Assembly: GCA_963838795.1 (NCBI GenBank)
Contig: CAWISL010000001.1
Coordinates: 62,001 to 126,000 of the forward strand
Reading direction: 5' to 3'
DNA length: 64,000 nucleotides
Source: JAIBJN01 sp963838795
Lineage (GTDB): Bacteria > Actinomycetota > Thermoleophilia > Gaiellales > Gaiellaceae
Below the pieces are notes generated by a model. That model searched no databases and was not told where the DNA came from. It saw nothing but the letters and a program-made list of their open reading frames with translations. Position numbers and translations under genes: made by a program. Positions 23,907 through 33,557 of this stretch are shown piece by piece; position 1 is the first letter of the stretch; every line of letters starts with the position of its first letter.

Positions 23907-25829
23907 GTGCTCGAAAGGCTCTTCAGCCCCCTGCGCATGGGGCCGGTCGAGCTGCCGAACCGGATCGTCTCGACGGCCCACCAGACCACGCTGGTCGACG
24001 AGGGCCTCCCGACCCACGATTTCGTCGCCTACCACGAGGCCCGCGCCCGCGGCGGCACCGGGCTCATCGTCCTCGAGGCGGCCGCCGTCCATCCCTCGGG
24101 CCTCCTGACGCCGCACACGCTCGCCGGCTACCGCGACGAGATCGTCCCGGACCTGGCGCGGGTTGCCGAGGCCGTGCACGCGCACGGGACGCGGCTCTTC
24201 GTGCAGCTCTTCCACGGCGGGCGAGAGCAGATCTCCGACCACCCGCGACCGCCGGCGCTCGCCCCGTCGGCGATCCCCAGCCTTCGCTTCCACGTGGAGC
24301 CGCGCGCGCTCAGCGCCGTCGAGATCGCCTCGGTCGTCGAGGGCTACGCGCGCAGCGCAGCGCTGGCCGCGAGGGCGGGGCTCGACGGGGTCGAGGTCTC
24401 GGCGGCGCACGAGTACCTCGCCGCGCAGTTCTTCACGCCCGGGCTGAATCGGCGCGAGGACGAGTGGGCCGAGCCGCTTCGTTTCCTGCTGGAGGTGCTG
24501 AGCGCCGTGCGCGGCGCGGCGCCCGGGCTCGCCCTCGGCGTTCGCCTCTCAGCGGATTCCCGGGCGGCGCAGGAGGTTGTCGGCGGGCTCGCCGCCCACG
24601 TCGACTACGTGAGCGTCGCGCTCGGCGCCTCCTCGACGTACCGGGGCTCGACGGGGATCGTCCCGCCTCCCCCGCTCCCCGAGAACGCGATCGCCGCCCG
24701 GACGGCGCCGTTTCGAGTCGGCCCGCCGCTCGTCGCCACCTCTCGCATCGTCGACCCTGTCGAGGCCGACCGGCTCGTCGCCTCCGGGCACTGCGACGCG
24801 ACGGGGATGACCCGGGCGCTCATCACCGACCCCGAGCTGCCACGGAAGGCGCAGGACGGACGGCTCGACGACGTCCTGCGCTGCATCGGCTGCAACGCCT
24901 GCATAGCCCACTACCACGCGGGCACGCCGATCGCGTGCGCCCAGAACCCGCGCACGGGCCGCGAGCGGACGCTGCATCCGCCCGAGCGGGCGGCTCGTTC
25001 GCTCCGCATCGTCGTCGTGGGCGGAGGCCCCGCCGGCCTTGCGGCGGCGGCCGAGGCGGGAGCCGCCGGGCACGAGGTCGCGCTCCTGGAGCGGAGCGGA
25101 CGGCTCGGCGGCCAGGTCGCGCTCGCGGGGGCGGCGCCGATGCACGCCGAGCTCGCCCGCTCGCTCGCCCGTAACTACGACCGCCTGCTTGCAGCCGCCG
25201 GAGTCGAGGTGCGCCTCGAGGCCGAGGCCGACCCAGCTGGCCTCGCTGCCCTCTCGCCCGATGCGGTCGTCGTCGCCACGGGCGCGCGGCCTTACGAGGC
25301 CGACCTGCCGCTGGTTGGAGTCGAGACCGTTCAGGCGTGGGACGTCCTCCGCGGGCCCCGGCCCGGAGGGCTTCGCATCGTCGTGGCCGATTGGGGCGGA
25401 GACGCGTCGGGCCTGGCGTGCGCGGAGCTCCTCGACGAGGGCGGGAACACCGTCACCGTGGCGGTCGGCTCGGCTGCTTTCGGAGAGACTCTCCACCAGT
25501 ATCAGCGCAACCTGTACGCGGCCCGCCTCTACCGGGCCGGCGTCCGGCTGGAGCACCACCTCGAGCTCGTCGGGGCCGAGCGAGGCCGCGCGCGGTTCCG
25601 CAATCTCTTCGCGCCGGAGCTCGAGTCGGAGCTGCCGGCGGACCTGCTCGTCCTCTCGGCGGGCCGCGTGCCCGAGCGCGCACTCGCGGAGGAGCTGGCC
25701 GGCACAGGCCTCGAGGTTCACGAGGCGGGCGACTGCCTGGGCCCGAGGGGCCTGGAGGAGGCGATCCTCGAGGGGACGCGCGCCGGTCGAGAGGCCGGCG
25801 TGGGCTCGTCCGATGGGCGACGAGCCTGA
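23907..25829 (+). CDS. Old yellow enzyme / 2,4-dienoyl-CoA reductase-type NADH:flavin oxidoreductase
   Basis: A 640-residue protein. Residues 1-330 form an FMN-binding TIM barrel (LFSPLRMGPVELPNRIV, HAHGTRLFVQLFHGGR). A 4Fe-4S cluster motif C-x2-C-x2-C-x11-C follows (RCIGCNACI to CAQNP). FAD/NAD(P)-binding Rossmann domains come next (VVVGGGPAGLAAAAEA, ERSGRLGGQVALA, and a second dinucleotide site near IVVADWGGDASG). Family members include 2,4-dienoyl-CoA reductase and trimethylamine/dimethylamine dehydrogenases. Given the amine genes in this window an amine dehydrogenase role is possible but unproven. GTG 23907 has GGAGG 10 nt upstream. Confidence 0.9.
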   Translation: MLERLFSPLRMGPVELPNRIVSTAHQTTLVDEGLPTHDFVAYHEARARGGTGLIVLEAAAVHPSGLLTPHTLAGYRDEIVPDLARVAEAVHAHGTRLFVQLFHGGREQISDHPRPPALAPSAIPSLRFHVEPRALSAVEIASVVEGYARSAALAARAGLDGVEVSAAHEYLAAQFFTPGLNRREDEWAEPLRFLLEVLSAVRGAAPGLALGVRLSADSRAAQEVVGGLAAHVDYVSVALGASSTYRGSTGIVPPPPLPENAIAARTAPFRVGPPLVATSRIVDPVEADRLVASGHCDATGMTRALITDPELPRKAQDGRLDDVLRCIGCNACIAHYHAGTPIACAQNPRTGRERTLHPPERAARSLRIVVVGGGPAGLAAAAEAGAAGHEVALLERSGRLGGQVALAGAAPMHAELARSLARNYDRLLAAAGVEVRLEAEADPAGLAALSPDAVVVATGARPYEADLPLVGVETVQAWDVLRGPRPGGLRIVVADWGGDASGLACAELLDEGGNTVTVAVGSAAFGETLHQYQRNLYAARLYRAGVRLEHHLELVGAERGRARFRNLFAPELESELPADLLVLSAGRVPERALAEELAGTGLEVHEAGDCLGPRGLEEAILEGTRAGREAGVGSSDGRRA

Positions 25830-25840
25830 GGCGGCGTCCA

Positions 25841-27004
25841 TCATGCGGATCCTGTCTCCGGGGCCGCCTGGCTTCCGAAGACCGCCAGCTGCGCAGCCGC
25901 CAGCGTCACCAGGCAGAGCGCAGCGGCGACCAGGTAGGCGGCCGCGTCCCCGGCTGTCTGCGCCAGCACGCCCCCGAGCCCGGCGCCCACCACGTTCGCG
26001 GGGGCCCAGGCGGCGTTCAGGAGGGCGAAGCCGAAGCCCTGGTCGAGACCCGCCTTCTCCGCGCCGTCGGAGAGGAGCGCGGTGCCGGGGACCCAGTTCA
26101 CGCCGTAGGCGACGCCTGCGCAGATCACGAGCACGAGGTACGGCCAGGGGAGATCCACCCACGGGATCACCAGCGAGAAGGCGATCGCCGCCACGAGCCC
26201 GGTGCGGACGGGCGCGAGGCGTCCGTGGCGGTCGGACCAGCGCCCGAGCACGGGGCTCAGCGCGGCCTCGATCCCCGCGGAGATCAGGAACGCAGCGCTG
26301 ATCCCCAGCGCGCCCCAGCCGAGCTCGTCGAGGCGGAGCGGCGCCACGACCGAGATGATGCCGAGGAGAAACGCGGCCAGCGAGACGAGCCAGAAGCCCG
26401 AGACGACCTCTCGCACCCGCGTTGCCGAGCGAAGGGCGACCAGCGGTTGCGGCTCCTCCGCCGGCCGGGCGGCAGGCGTCGCCCAGGCCCAGGCTGCGAG
26501 CGCGACACCGCCGGCAGCCACGGCCGCGAAGGCCAGAGCCGGCCCAACCACCGACGCGATCCCCCCGAGCACGGGCCCGAGGAGCGCACCGGCGATCGCC
26601 GAGCCCATGGTGATGCCGATCAGCTCTCCCCGGCGATCCTTCGGGGCGGCGGCGACGAGCCAGGCGAGGCCGCCCGTCCAGGCGAAGGCGCTCCCCAGCC
26701 CCTGTCCGAACCGGGCGGCGTAGAGGACCCACGCGCTCTCGGCGAGGCCGAAGGCGACGCTCGTGGCCACGATGACGGCGAGCCCGGCCAGCACGGTCGG
26801 CTTCACGCCCGCCCTCACAGCGAGGAGGCCGCTGGGGATCGCGCCGACGAACGCGCCGAGGGCGTAGACCGCCGAGAGGGCGCCGAGCGCGGACGTCGAG
26901 AGGCCGAACTCGTCCTCGTAGTAGGGGAGCAGTGGCGCGAGGACGCCGAAGAAGATCGACTCGAGAAGGACTGTCGCGCTGACGAGCGTGAGGAGGCGCC
27001 GCAC
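25841..27004 (-). CDS. MFS transporter
   Basis: A 387-residue protein with about 12 hydrophobic segments. The MFS loop motif appears as FGQGLGSAFAW and WSDRHGRLAPVR. GTG 27004 is selected over an upstream ATG at 27082, which overlaps the divergent aminotransferase start, and because TAGATT (27017-27012) lies 7 nt upstream. The substrate is unknown. It converges with the old yellow enzyme gene, with an 11-nt gap. Confidence 0.88.
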   Translation of the reverse strand: MRRLLTLVSATVLLESIFFGVLAPLLPYYEDEFGLSTSALGALSAVYALGAFVGAIPSGLLAVRAGVKPTVLAGLAVIVATSVAFGLAESAWVLYAARFGQGLGSAFAWTGGLAWLVAAAPKDRRGELIGITMGSAIAGALLGPVLGGIASVVGPALAFAAVAAGGVALAAWAWATPAARPAEEPQPLVALRSATRVREVVSGFWLVSLAAFLLGIISVVAPLRLDELGWGALGISAAFLISAGIEAALSPVLGRWSDRHGRLAPVRTGLVAAIAFSLVIPWVDLPWPYLVLVICAGVAYGVNWVPGTALLSDGAEKAGLDQGFGFALLNAAWAPANVVGAGLGGVLAQTAGDAAAYLVAAALCLVTLAAAQLAVFGSQAAPETGSA

Positions 27005-27011
27005 GAGAGCG

Positions 27012-27017
27012 AATCTA
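27012..27017 (-). promoter_or_regulatory. TAGATT -10 box, leaderless start for the MFS gene
   Basis: TAGATT on the minus strand, 7 nt, then GTG 27004. It also helps to choose this start codon. Confidence 0.4.
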
Positions 27018-27080
27018 CTTCCGGCGGGCGACTCTCTGCAGGGCCCGTCGCCGCCTGATTGAATCCGCTGCGCACTTCCC

Positions 27081-28436
27081 ATGGCGACGACGACCGATCA
27101 CCTCTGGCGGCACTTCACTCCGGCCGGCGCGGGCCGCATCGTCATCGAGCGGGGAGAAGGGGCCTACATCTGGGACTCCGACGGGAACCGCTACCTCGAC
27201 GCCCTCTCCGCGCTCTACTGCGTCAACATTGGTTACGGGCCCTGGCCGGAGATCGCGGAGGCGGCGAAGCGCCAGGTCGAGGAGCTGCCCTTCTTCTCCA
27301 ACTGGGTAGGGTTCGCCCACGAGCCGGCGCTCGCCCTCGCCGACAAGCTCTCGGCGCTCCTGCCGATCGACGTCGGCCGCATCTTCTTCGTCGGCGGCGG
27401 GTCGGAGGCGATCGAGTCGGCCCTCAAGATCTCGCGCCAGTACCATCGCCTCCGCGGCGAGCCCACGCGCACGAAGTTCGTCACCCGCCGGAGCGCCTAC
27501 CACGGGACGACCCTCGGCGCCCTCTCCGTCAACGGAAGCCCGGCCTTGCGCTCCCAGTTCGAGCCGCTGCTCCCGGGCTGCTTCCGGGCGCCGATGCCAT
27601 ACCGCTATCGCTGTCCGTACTGTGCGGAGAAACCCGGCTGCACGCTCCAGTGCGCCGACGAGATCGACGGGATCGTCCAGAACGAGGGTCCCGAGACCGT
27701 CGCGGCCGTGATCCTCGAGCCGGTGCAGAACTCGGGCGGCTCCATCGTCCCGCCGGAGGGCTACTTCGACCGCGTCCGCGAGATCTGCGACGCGAACGGG
27801 CTCCTGCTCGTCGCCGACGAGGTCATCTGCGGCTTCGGCCGCGTCGGAGACTGGTTCGGCTCGACGCGCTACGGGATCCAGCCCGACCTGATGACGCTCG
27901 CCAAGGGGATCACGTCGGCCTACGCGCCGCTCGGCGCCGTCGTCGCCTCCGCGAAAACGATCGAGCCCTTCTTCTCGGAGCCGCAGAACGTGTTCTCGCA
28001 CGGGATCACCTTCGGCGGGCATCCGCTCTCCTGCGCGATCGCGCTCGCGAACATCGAGATCTACGAGCGGGAGGGCCTGATCCGCCGCGTGCGCGAGCTC
28101 GGGCCCGAGCTACGGGCGCGCTGCGAGCAGCTCGCGGCCGAGCACCCGATGGTCGGCGACGTGCGCGGGGACGGCTACTTCTACTCGCTCGAGCTCGTGA
28201 AGGACAAGGAGACGAAGGAGACGTTCGCGCCGGCCGAGCGGGATCAGCTCATCAAGGGCTTCTTGACCCCGCGGATGCGGGAGCTCGGCGTCTACACGCG
28301 CTTCGACGACCGCGCGGAGACGTGTGCGCAGTTCGCGCCTCCGTTCGTCGCCGGCCCGGACGAGTTCGACGAGATGGTGGGAGCCCTGGGCCAGGTGCTG
28401 AACGAGGCCTGGGACCGGATCAACGTCACGGCATGA
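27081..28436 (+). CDS. Class III omega-aminotransferase
   Basis: A 451-residue PLP aminotransferase. The PLP lysine is K275 in LMTLAKGITS, the PLP-contacting Asp is in VADEVICGFGR, and AYHGTTLG binds cofactor phosphate. A Cys-rich insert (YRCPYCAEKPGCTLQC) stands out. The family includes GABA, putrescine, beta-alanine and taurine transaminases. An aldehyde dehydrogenase gene follows after 10 nt, so the pair would turn an omega-amine into a carboxylate. It is paralogous to the aminotransferase at 60455 (shared HGITFGGHP and LELVKDKET). Confidence 0.92.
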   Translation: MATTTDHLWRHFTPAGAGRIVIERGEGAYIWDSDGNRYLDALSALYCVNIGYGPWPEIAEAAKRQVEELPFFSNWVGFAHEPALALADKLSALLPIDVGRIFFVGGGSEAIESALKISRQYHRLRGEPTRTKFVTRRSAYHGTTLGALSVNGSPALRSQFEPLLPGCFRAPMPYRYRCPYCAEKPGCTLQCADEIDGIVQNEGPETVAAVILEPVQNSGGSIVPPEGYFDRVREICDANGLLLVADEVICGFGRVGDWFGSTRYGIQPDLMTLAKGITSAYAPLGAVVASAKTIEPFFSEPQNVFSHGITFGGHPLSCAIALANIEIYEREGLIRRVRELGPELRARCEQLAAEHPMVGDVRGDGYFYSLELVKDKETKETFAPAERDQLIKGFLTPRMRELGVYTRFDDRAETCAQFAPPFVAGPDEFDEMVGALGQVLNEAWDRINVTA

Positions 28437-28446
28437 GGAGGGTTCG

Positions 28447-29907
28447 ATGGCTGTCACCGTGAGGACGCTGCAGAACTTCATCGGAGGCGACTGGGTGGAG
28501 GCGAGCGCCGAGGACGCGCGCGAGATCGTCTCCCCGGTCACGGGCGAGAAGCTCGCCGAGGCGCCGAACGCGAGCGACGAGGACGTCGCGCGCGCCGCGC
28601 GGGCGGCGAGGGAGGCGCAGCCCAAGTGGGCGGCGCTCTCAGCCTGGGAGAGGGCGGAGGTCTGTCACAAGATCGCCGACCTGATCGACGAACGGCGCGA
28701 CGAGTTCGCGCGCGAGCTCTCCCTCGAGCAGGGCAAGCCGTTCACGGCCGAGGCGATCCCCGACATCGACGAGACGGCCGAGAACTTCCGCCTCGCGGCC
28801 GAGGACGTGAAGCGGATGGAGACGGCGATCATCCCCTCCCAGGACGTCAACAAGCGCATCCTGACTTTCCGCAAGCCGAACGGCGTCTACGCGTCGATCA
28901 CGCCGTGGAACTTCCCCACCCTGATCCCGGTCGAGCTGATCGCGCCGGGGATCGCGGCGGGCAACACGATGGTTTGCAAGCCGTCCGAGTGGACGCCGAT
29001 CGCGATGGCCAACTTCATGCAGATCATGGCCGACGCCGGGCTCCCCGAGGGCGTCGTCAACGTCATCTACGGGGACGGCAGGGTCGGCGAGCGGCTGATC
29101 ACCGACGAGAACGTCGACTGTGTCGGCTTCATCGGCTCGCACACGACTGCGGAGAAGATCGTGCGCGCGGCGGGGCTGAAGCGCTCGCTGATCGAGGCGA
29201 GCGGGAACGGGCCGGTCGTGGTCTGCGCCGACGCCGACCTCGAGGCGGCGGCGAAGGGCGCCGTGTACGGCGGGTTCTTCTGCGCAGGCCAGGTCTGCTG
29301 CGCCACGGAGCGGGTGCTGGTCGACAAGCGCGTGCACGACGACTTCCTGGCAGCGGTCGTGAAGGAGGCCGAGGGCTGGACGCTCGGCGACCCGTTCGAC
29401 GATGCGACCCTCGTGGGACCGATGAACAACGAGCCGACGGCGCAGAAGATGGACGCGCACGTCGAGGACGCGGTGGCCAAGGGCGCCGAGGTGGTCGTCG
29501 GCGGCTCCCGCGACGCCGGCCGGCCGACGGATCTCTACTACCAGCCGACCGTCGTCGACGGCGTCGGGCTCGACACGCTCATCAACCGTGACGAGACGTT
29601 CGGCCCCATCGTCCCCCTGATCACGGTAGCCGACGACGACGATGCGCTCGCCGTCGCCAACGACTCCCACCTGGGCCTGCAGGCCGCTGTGTACACCCGT
29701 AGCCTCCAGCGGGCCTTCCGCTACCTCGACAACCTCCAGGTGGGCAACGTGGTCGTCAACGACTCCACCGACTACTGGGAGGCCCACGAGCCGTTCGGAG
29801 GCGCCTCGGGCACCCGCACCGGGTGGGGTCGCATCGGCGGCCGCTACACCATGCTCGACATGACCGACCTGAAGACCGTCGTCCTGGACGTGGGAGGCCT
29901 CGACTAG
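28447..29907 (+). CDS. NAD(P)-dependent aldehyde dehydrogenase (semialdehyde dehydrogenase-like)
   Basis: A 486-residue ALDH superfamily enzyme. It has the catalytic Cys in GQVCCAT (about C284), the general-base Glu in LIEASGNGP, SITPWNFPTLIP, and the C-terminal NDSTDYWEAHEPFGG. The motif LELGGK is replaced by LIEASGNG, as in the methylmalonate or succinate semialdehyde branches. With the aminotransferase upstream it likely oxidises the semialdehyde made there, for example succinate semialdehyde from GABA. The exact substrate is inferred. Confidence 0.9.
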   Translation: MAVTVRTLQNFIGGDWVEASAEDAREIVSPVTGEKLAEAPNASDEDVARAARAAREAQPKWAALSAWERAEVCHKIADLIDERRDEFARELSLEQGKPFTAEAIPDIDETAENFRLAAEDVKRMETAIIPSQDVNKRILTFRKPNGVYASITPWNFPTLIPVELIAPGIAAGNTMVCKPSEWTPIAMANFMQIMADAGLPEGVVNVIYGDGRVGERLITDENVDCVGFIGSHTTAEKIVRAAGLKRSLIEASGNGPVVVCADADLEAAAKGAVYGGFFCAGQVCCATERVLVDKRVHDDFLAAVVKEAEGWTLGDPFDDATLVGPMNNEPTAQKMDAHVEDAVAKGAEVVVGGSRDAGRPTDLYYQPTVVDGVGLDTLINRDETFGPIVPLITVADDDDALAVANDSHLGLQAAVYTRSLQRAFRYLDNLQVGNVVVNDSTDYWEAHEPFGGASGTRTGWGRIGGRYTMLDMTDLKTVVLDVGGLD

Positions 29908-29926
29908 TCCTCGATGGCCATGGCCC

Positions 29927-29960
29927 GGGGTCAGACCCCAGGACGTGGCCGGAAGGGACG
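29927..29960 (+). repeat. Dispersed palindromic repeat, copy 2
   Basis: The core GGGGTCAGACCCC (29927-29939) plus a 21-bp tail matches copy 1 (17858-17891) at 29 of 34 positions. It lies between the convergent ALDH and purF genes, a place where a bidirectional terminator would be useful. Confidence 0.65.
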
Positions 29961-29980
29961 GGCCCGGCCTCGCCTCGGCG

Positions 29981-31366
29981 CTACGCCGGCGTGCGCTCGA
30001 ACCGGAGCTTCGCCAGGCGGAGGTTCTCGGGGATCCGCGTCGGATAGCTCTTCGTGAGGCACGCGCGGCAGAACGAGTCGGCCGGCCGCCGCGTCGCCTC
30101 CTGGAGGCCGTCGAGCGAGAGGTAGGAGAGGCTGCTGGCGCCGATCTCGTCGCGAACGTCCTCGACATCGCGGCCCGCGGCGATCAGCTCGTCCTCGCCC
30201 GCCATGTCGATCCCGTAGAAGCAGGGCGAGACGATCGGCGGCGAGGAGATCCGGACGTGCACCTCGGTCGCCCCGGATTCGAAGAGCATCGCCACGATCT
30301 GCCGCGTCGTCGAGCCGCGCACGATCGAGTCGTCGACGACGACGACGCGCTTTCCCCGCACCTCGGCCAGCGGGTTGAACTTCATGCGGATGCCGTGCTC
30401 GCGCAGGCCCTGGTCGGGCTGGATGAACGTCCGCCCCACGTAGCGGTTCTTGATCAGCCCCTCCTGGAACGGGATTCCGCTCGCGCGCGCGAAGCCGATC
30501 GCCGCGGGTGTTCCCGAGTCCGGCACGGCCATCACCAGGTCGGCGTCGGCCGGCGCCTCGGCGGCGAGCCGCTCGCCCATCCGCACGCGGGCGCCGTGCA
30601 GCTCGACGCCGCGCAAGGTCGTGTCGGGCCGCGCGAAGTAGATGAACTCGAAGATGCAAAGCGCGCCGCCGTCGCGCGGCTCGACCGCCTGTTCGGCGCG
30701 CACGCCATCCGCGTCGACGACGACGAGCTCCCCGGGCTGCAGCTCCCGCACCGGGTCGCCCCCGAGGAGGTCGAACGCACAACCCTCGGAGGCGAGGAGG
30801 TGGTCGTCGTCGAGGCGGCCGAGCACGAGCGGCCGGATTCCGTAGGGGTCACGAAAGCCGATCAGCTTGCCCTCCGAGAGGAGCACGGCCGCGAACGCGC
30901 CCTCGATCCGCGCCATCGCCGCCGTGACGGCCTCCTCCAGCGGGCGCTCGTCGTGGGCGACCAGCGCCGCGATCACCTCGGTGTCCGAGGTCGACGAGAG
31001 CCGCACCCCCCGCGCGACGAGCTCCGACCGCAGCTCCTCCGTGTTCGTGAGGTTGCCATTGTGGGCAAGCGCGACCGTCCTGGCAGGGCCGTGCTGGACG
31101 ATCGGCTGGGCGTTCGTCCAATGCGTCGAGCCCGTCGTCGAGTAGCGGCAATGTCCGATCGCCGTCTGGCCGCGAAGGCCGCGCAGCTTCTGCTCCGAGA
31201 ACACCTGCGTGACGAGGCCCATGTCGCGGAGGACCGTGAGACGCCCGTCGTCGGAGACCGCGATCCCGGCCGACTCCTGGCCGCGGTGCTGGAGGGCGAA
31301 GAGCCCGAAGTAGGAGAGCCGAGCGACGTCGCGGTCGGGAGCGTGGATGCCGACGACCCCGCACAT
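29981..31366 (-). CDS. purF: Amidophosphoribosyltransferase
   Basis: A 461-residue enzyme for the first committed step, PRPP + glutamine to phosphoribosylamine. Met is followed by the N-terminal nucleophile Cys (MCGVVGIH). The PRPP motif VVVVDDSIVRGSTTRQI is clear. Cysteines in ALCIFEFIYFARPD, SPCFYGIDM and CRACLTKSYPT match the 4Fe-4S ligands of the Bacillus-type enzyme, suggesting an oxygen-sensitive cluster. The ATG abuts the purL stop directly. Confidence 0.96.
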   Translation of the reverse strand: MCGVVGIHAPDRDVARLSYFGLFALQHRGQESAGIAVSDDGRLTVLRDMGLVTQVFSEQKLRGLRGQTAIGHCRYSTTGSTHWTNAQPIVQHGPARTVALAHNGNLTNTEELRSELVARGVRLSSTSDTEVIAALVAHDERPLEEAVTAAMARIEGAFAAVLLSEGKLIGFRDPYGIRPLVLGRLDDDHLLASEGCAFDLLGGDPVRELQPGELVVVDADGVRAEQAVEPRDGGALCIFEFIYFARPDTTLRGVELHGARVRMGERLAAEAPADADLVMAVPDSGTPAAIGFARASGIPFQEGLIKNRYVGRTFIQPDQGLREHGIRMKFNPLAEVRGKRVVVVDDSIVRGSTTRQIVAMLFESGATEVHVRISSPPIVSPCFYGIDMAGEDELIAAGRDVEDVRDEIGASSLSYLSLDGLQEATRRPADSFCRACLTKSYPTRIPENLRLAKLRFERTPA

Positions 31367-33461
31367 CTACGCGCTCCCTTCCTCGTAGGCGGCGCGGAGC
31401 TCGGCGAGCGGGACGCCGAGGAGCTTGTCGCCGCCGACCGTGCCCAACCGGCGCACCGGCACACCCTCGAGCGCGTCCACGCGTTCCGGCGAGCACGCGA
31501 GCACGGCTCGCCCGGCGCCCTCGCCGAACCACGCGAGCGCCTCGCCTCCGAGGTCGATCTCCGCGCCGAGCCCTGAGTGCAGCGCCAGCTCGGCCAGCGC
31601 GACCGCGAGGCCCCCCGCGGAGACGTCGTGCGCGGCGCTCAGCGCGGGGGCCGAGCGCCAGAGGAGGTGAACGAGCGCCGCCTCTGCGACGTAGTCGGGA
31701 GGCGGCGGGCGCCCCGCCGGTCCCGTCCAGGAACAGCGCCTGGTACTCCGACCCGTCGAGCCCCAGCCGGCCGTCGCCCGCGACCAGGACGATGTCGCCC
31801 TCGCGCCAGGCTCCGGGCACGTTCCGCACGTCCGCGACCAGACCGACGCAGCCGACGACCGGCGTGGGCGGGATCGAGCGGCCGGCTGTCTCGTTGTAGA
31901 GCGACACGTTGCCCGAGACGACCGGGATGCCGAGCACCTCGCACGCCCGCGCCATCCCCTCGATCGCCTCCGCGAGCTCCCACGCGATCTCGGGCTTCTC
32001 GGGGTTGCCGAAGTTGAGGCAGTCGGTGATCGCCAGCGGCCGGCCCGCTGCGCAGGCCACATTTCGGGCCGCCTCGAAGACGGCGTGGGCCCCCGCTGCG
32101 CGCGGATCGAGCGCCGCCGCGCGTCCGGGACCGTCCAGGGAAACGGCGAGGCCGCGAAGGGACGGGCGCAGGCGGAGAACCGCGGCGTCCAGCCCGGGCC
32201 GTCGCACGGTGCGCGAGCCGACGAGGTGGTCGTAGCGCTCGAACACCCGGCGACGGCTCCGCAGGTTGGGCGACGCGAGCAGCGCCAGCAGCTCGCCGTG
32301 CCCGACCTGCTTTGGTTCGTGCTCGAGCGGCGGCGGCAGCTCCCGGGTGACCGTCTTCGCCTCGTAGCGCGGCGTCTCGTCCGTGAGGAAGCCCACAGGG
32401 ATCGCGCCTACCTCCTCGTCGTCGAAGTACGCGCGCAGCTCCCCGGAGCCCGTGACCTCGCCGACGACCGCGAAGCCGAGCTCCCACTTCCGGCAGACCT
32501 CCTCGACGGCCGCGAGCTCGGCCGGCGCGACGACTGCCACCATTCGCTCCTGGCTCTCCGAGAGCATGATCTCGACGGGTGCCAGCTCCGGCTCGCGCAG
32601 GGGGACGCGGTCGAGGTGGACGTCGAGGCCGACACCTCCGCGGCCTGCCATCTCGGCGAGGGACGAGGCGAGGCCGGCGGCCCCCAGGTCCTGGAGGGAC
32701 TCGACCAGCCGGCCCTCGGTCAGCTCCAGGCTCGCCTCGATCAGCTTCTTGCCGGTGAACGGATCGCCGATCTGCACGGTCGGCCGCTTGTCCTCGTCCT
32801 CGCCGGAGAGCTCCTGGCTGGCGAGGACGCTGGCCCCGCCGATGCCGTCTCTCCCCGTGGTGGCGCCGTAGAGGACGACGAGGTTGCCCGGGCCGGTCGC
32901 CGTCGCCCTGGTCACCCGCTCGGCCGGGAGGAGGCCGACGCACATGGCGTTGACCAACGGGTTCCACCGGTAGGCGTCGTCGAAGACCGCCTCGCCGCCC
33001 ACCGTCGGGACGCCGACGCAGTTGCCGTAGTGCCCGATCCCCCCGACGGCCCGCTCGAAGGAGAAGTCGTGGGCGCCGAAGCGCAGCCCGTCGAGAAGCG
33101 CGACCGGGCGCGCGCCCATCGCGACGATGTCGCGGAGGATGCCCCCGACGCCGGTGGCCGCGCCCTGGAAGGGCTCGACGGCGGAGGGATGGTTGTGGCT
33201 CTCCACCTTGAAGGCGCACGCCAGGCCCTCGCCGAGGTCGATGACGCCCGCATTCTCGCCAGGGCCTTGCAGCACCGCAGGGCCTTCCATGGGAAACCGC
33301 CTCAGCAGCCTGGCCGAGTGCTTGTAGCCGCAGTGCTCGGACCAGAGGAGCGAGAAGACGCCGAGTTCGAAGTCGTTCGGATCGCGCCCGAGCAGGCTTC
33401 GGATACGGTCGAACTCCCCGTCGGTCAGACCGAGCGCGCGGTGGAGCGGCTGTTCCGCCAC
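31367..33461 (-). pseudogene. purL: Phosphoribosylformylglycinamidine synthase subunit PurL, frameshifted
   Basis: The small-type PurL, working with PurQ and PurS at step 4. From GTG 33461 the protein reads through SEHCGYKHSARLLRRF, AFKVESHNHPSAVEPFQGAATG and SQERMVAVV to LFLDGTGG. One extra base near 31705-31720 shifts the frame, and DYVAEAALVHLLW to the C-terminus (PLAELRAAYEEGSA) continues in the next frame. Corrected length is about 697 residues, normal for the family. An otherwise intact essential gene argues for a sequence error. The TAG stop touches the purF ATG. Confidence 0.88.
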
Positions 33462-33545
33462 GGAGCTCAAAGGAGGCCCCCACTCTATCGCCCGGGCCGG
33501 AGCGTGACGTCCTCCACGAGGAGCGTTCCGCCCGACCCTTCCAGA

Positions 33546-33551
33546 TAGCCT
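33546..33551 (+). promoter_or_regulatory. TAGCCT -10 box, leaderless start for the EamA gene
   Basis: TAGCCT, 6 nt, then GTG 33558. The spacing is identical to that at several other genes in the window. Confidence 0.4.
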
Positions 33552-33557
33552 CTCGGA

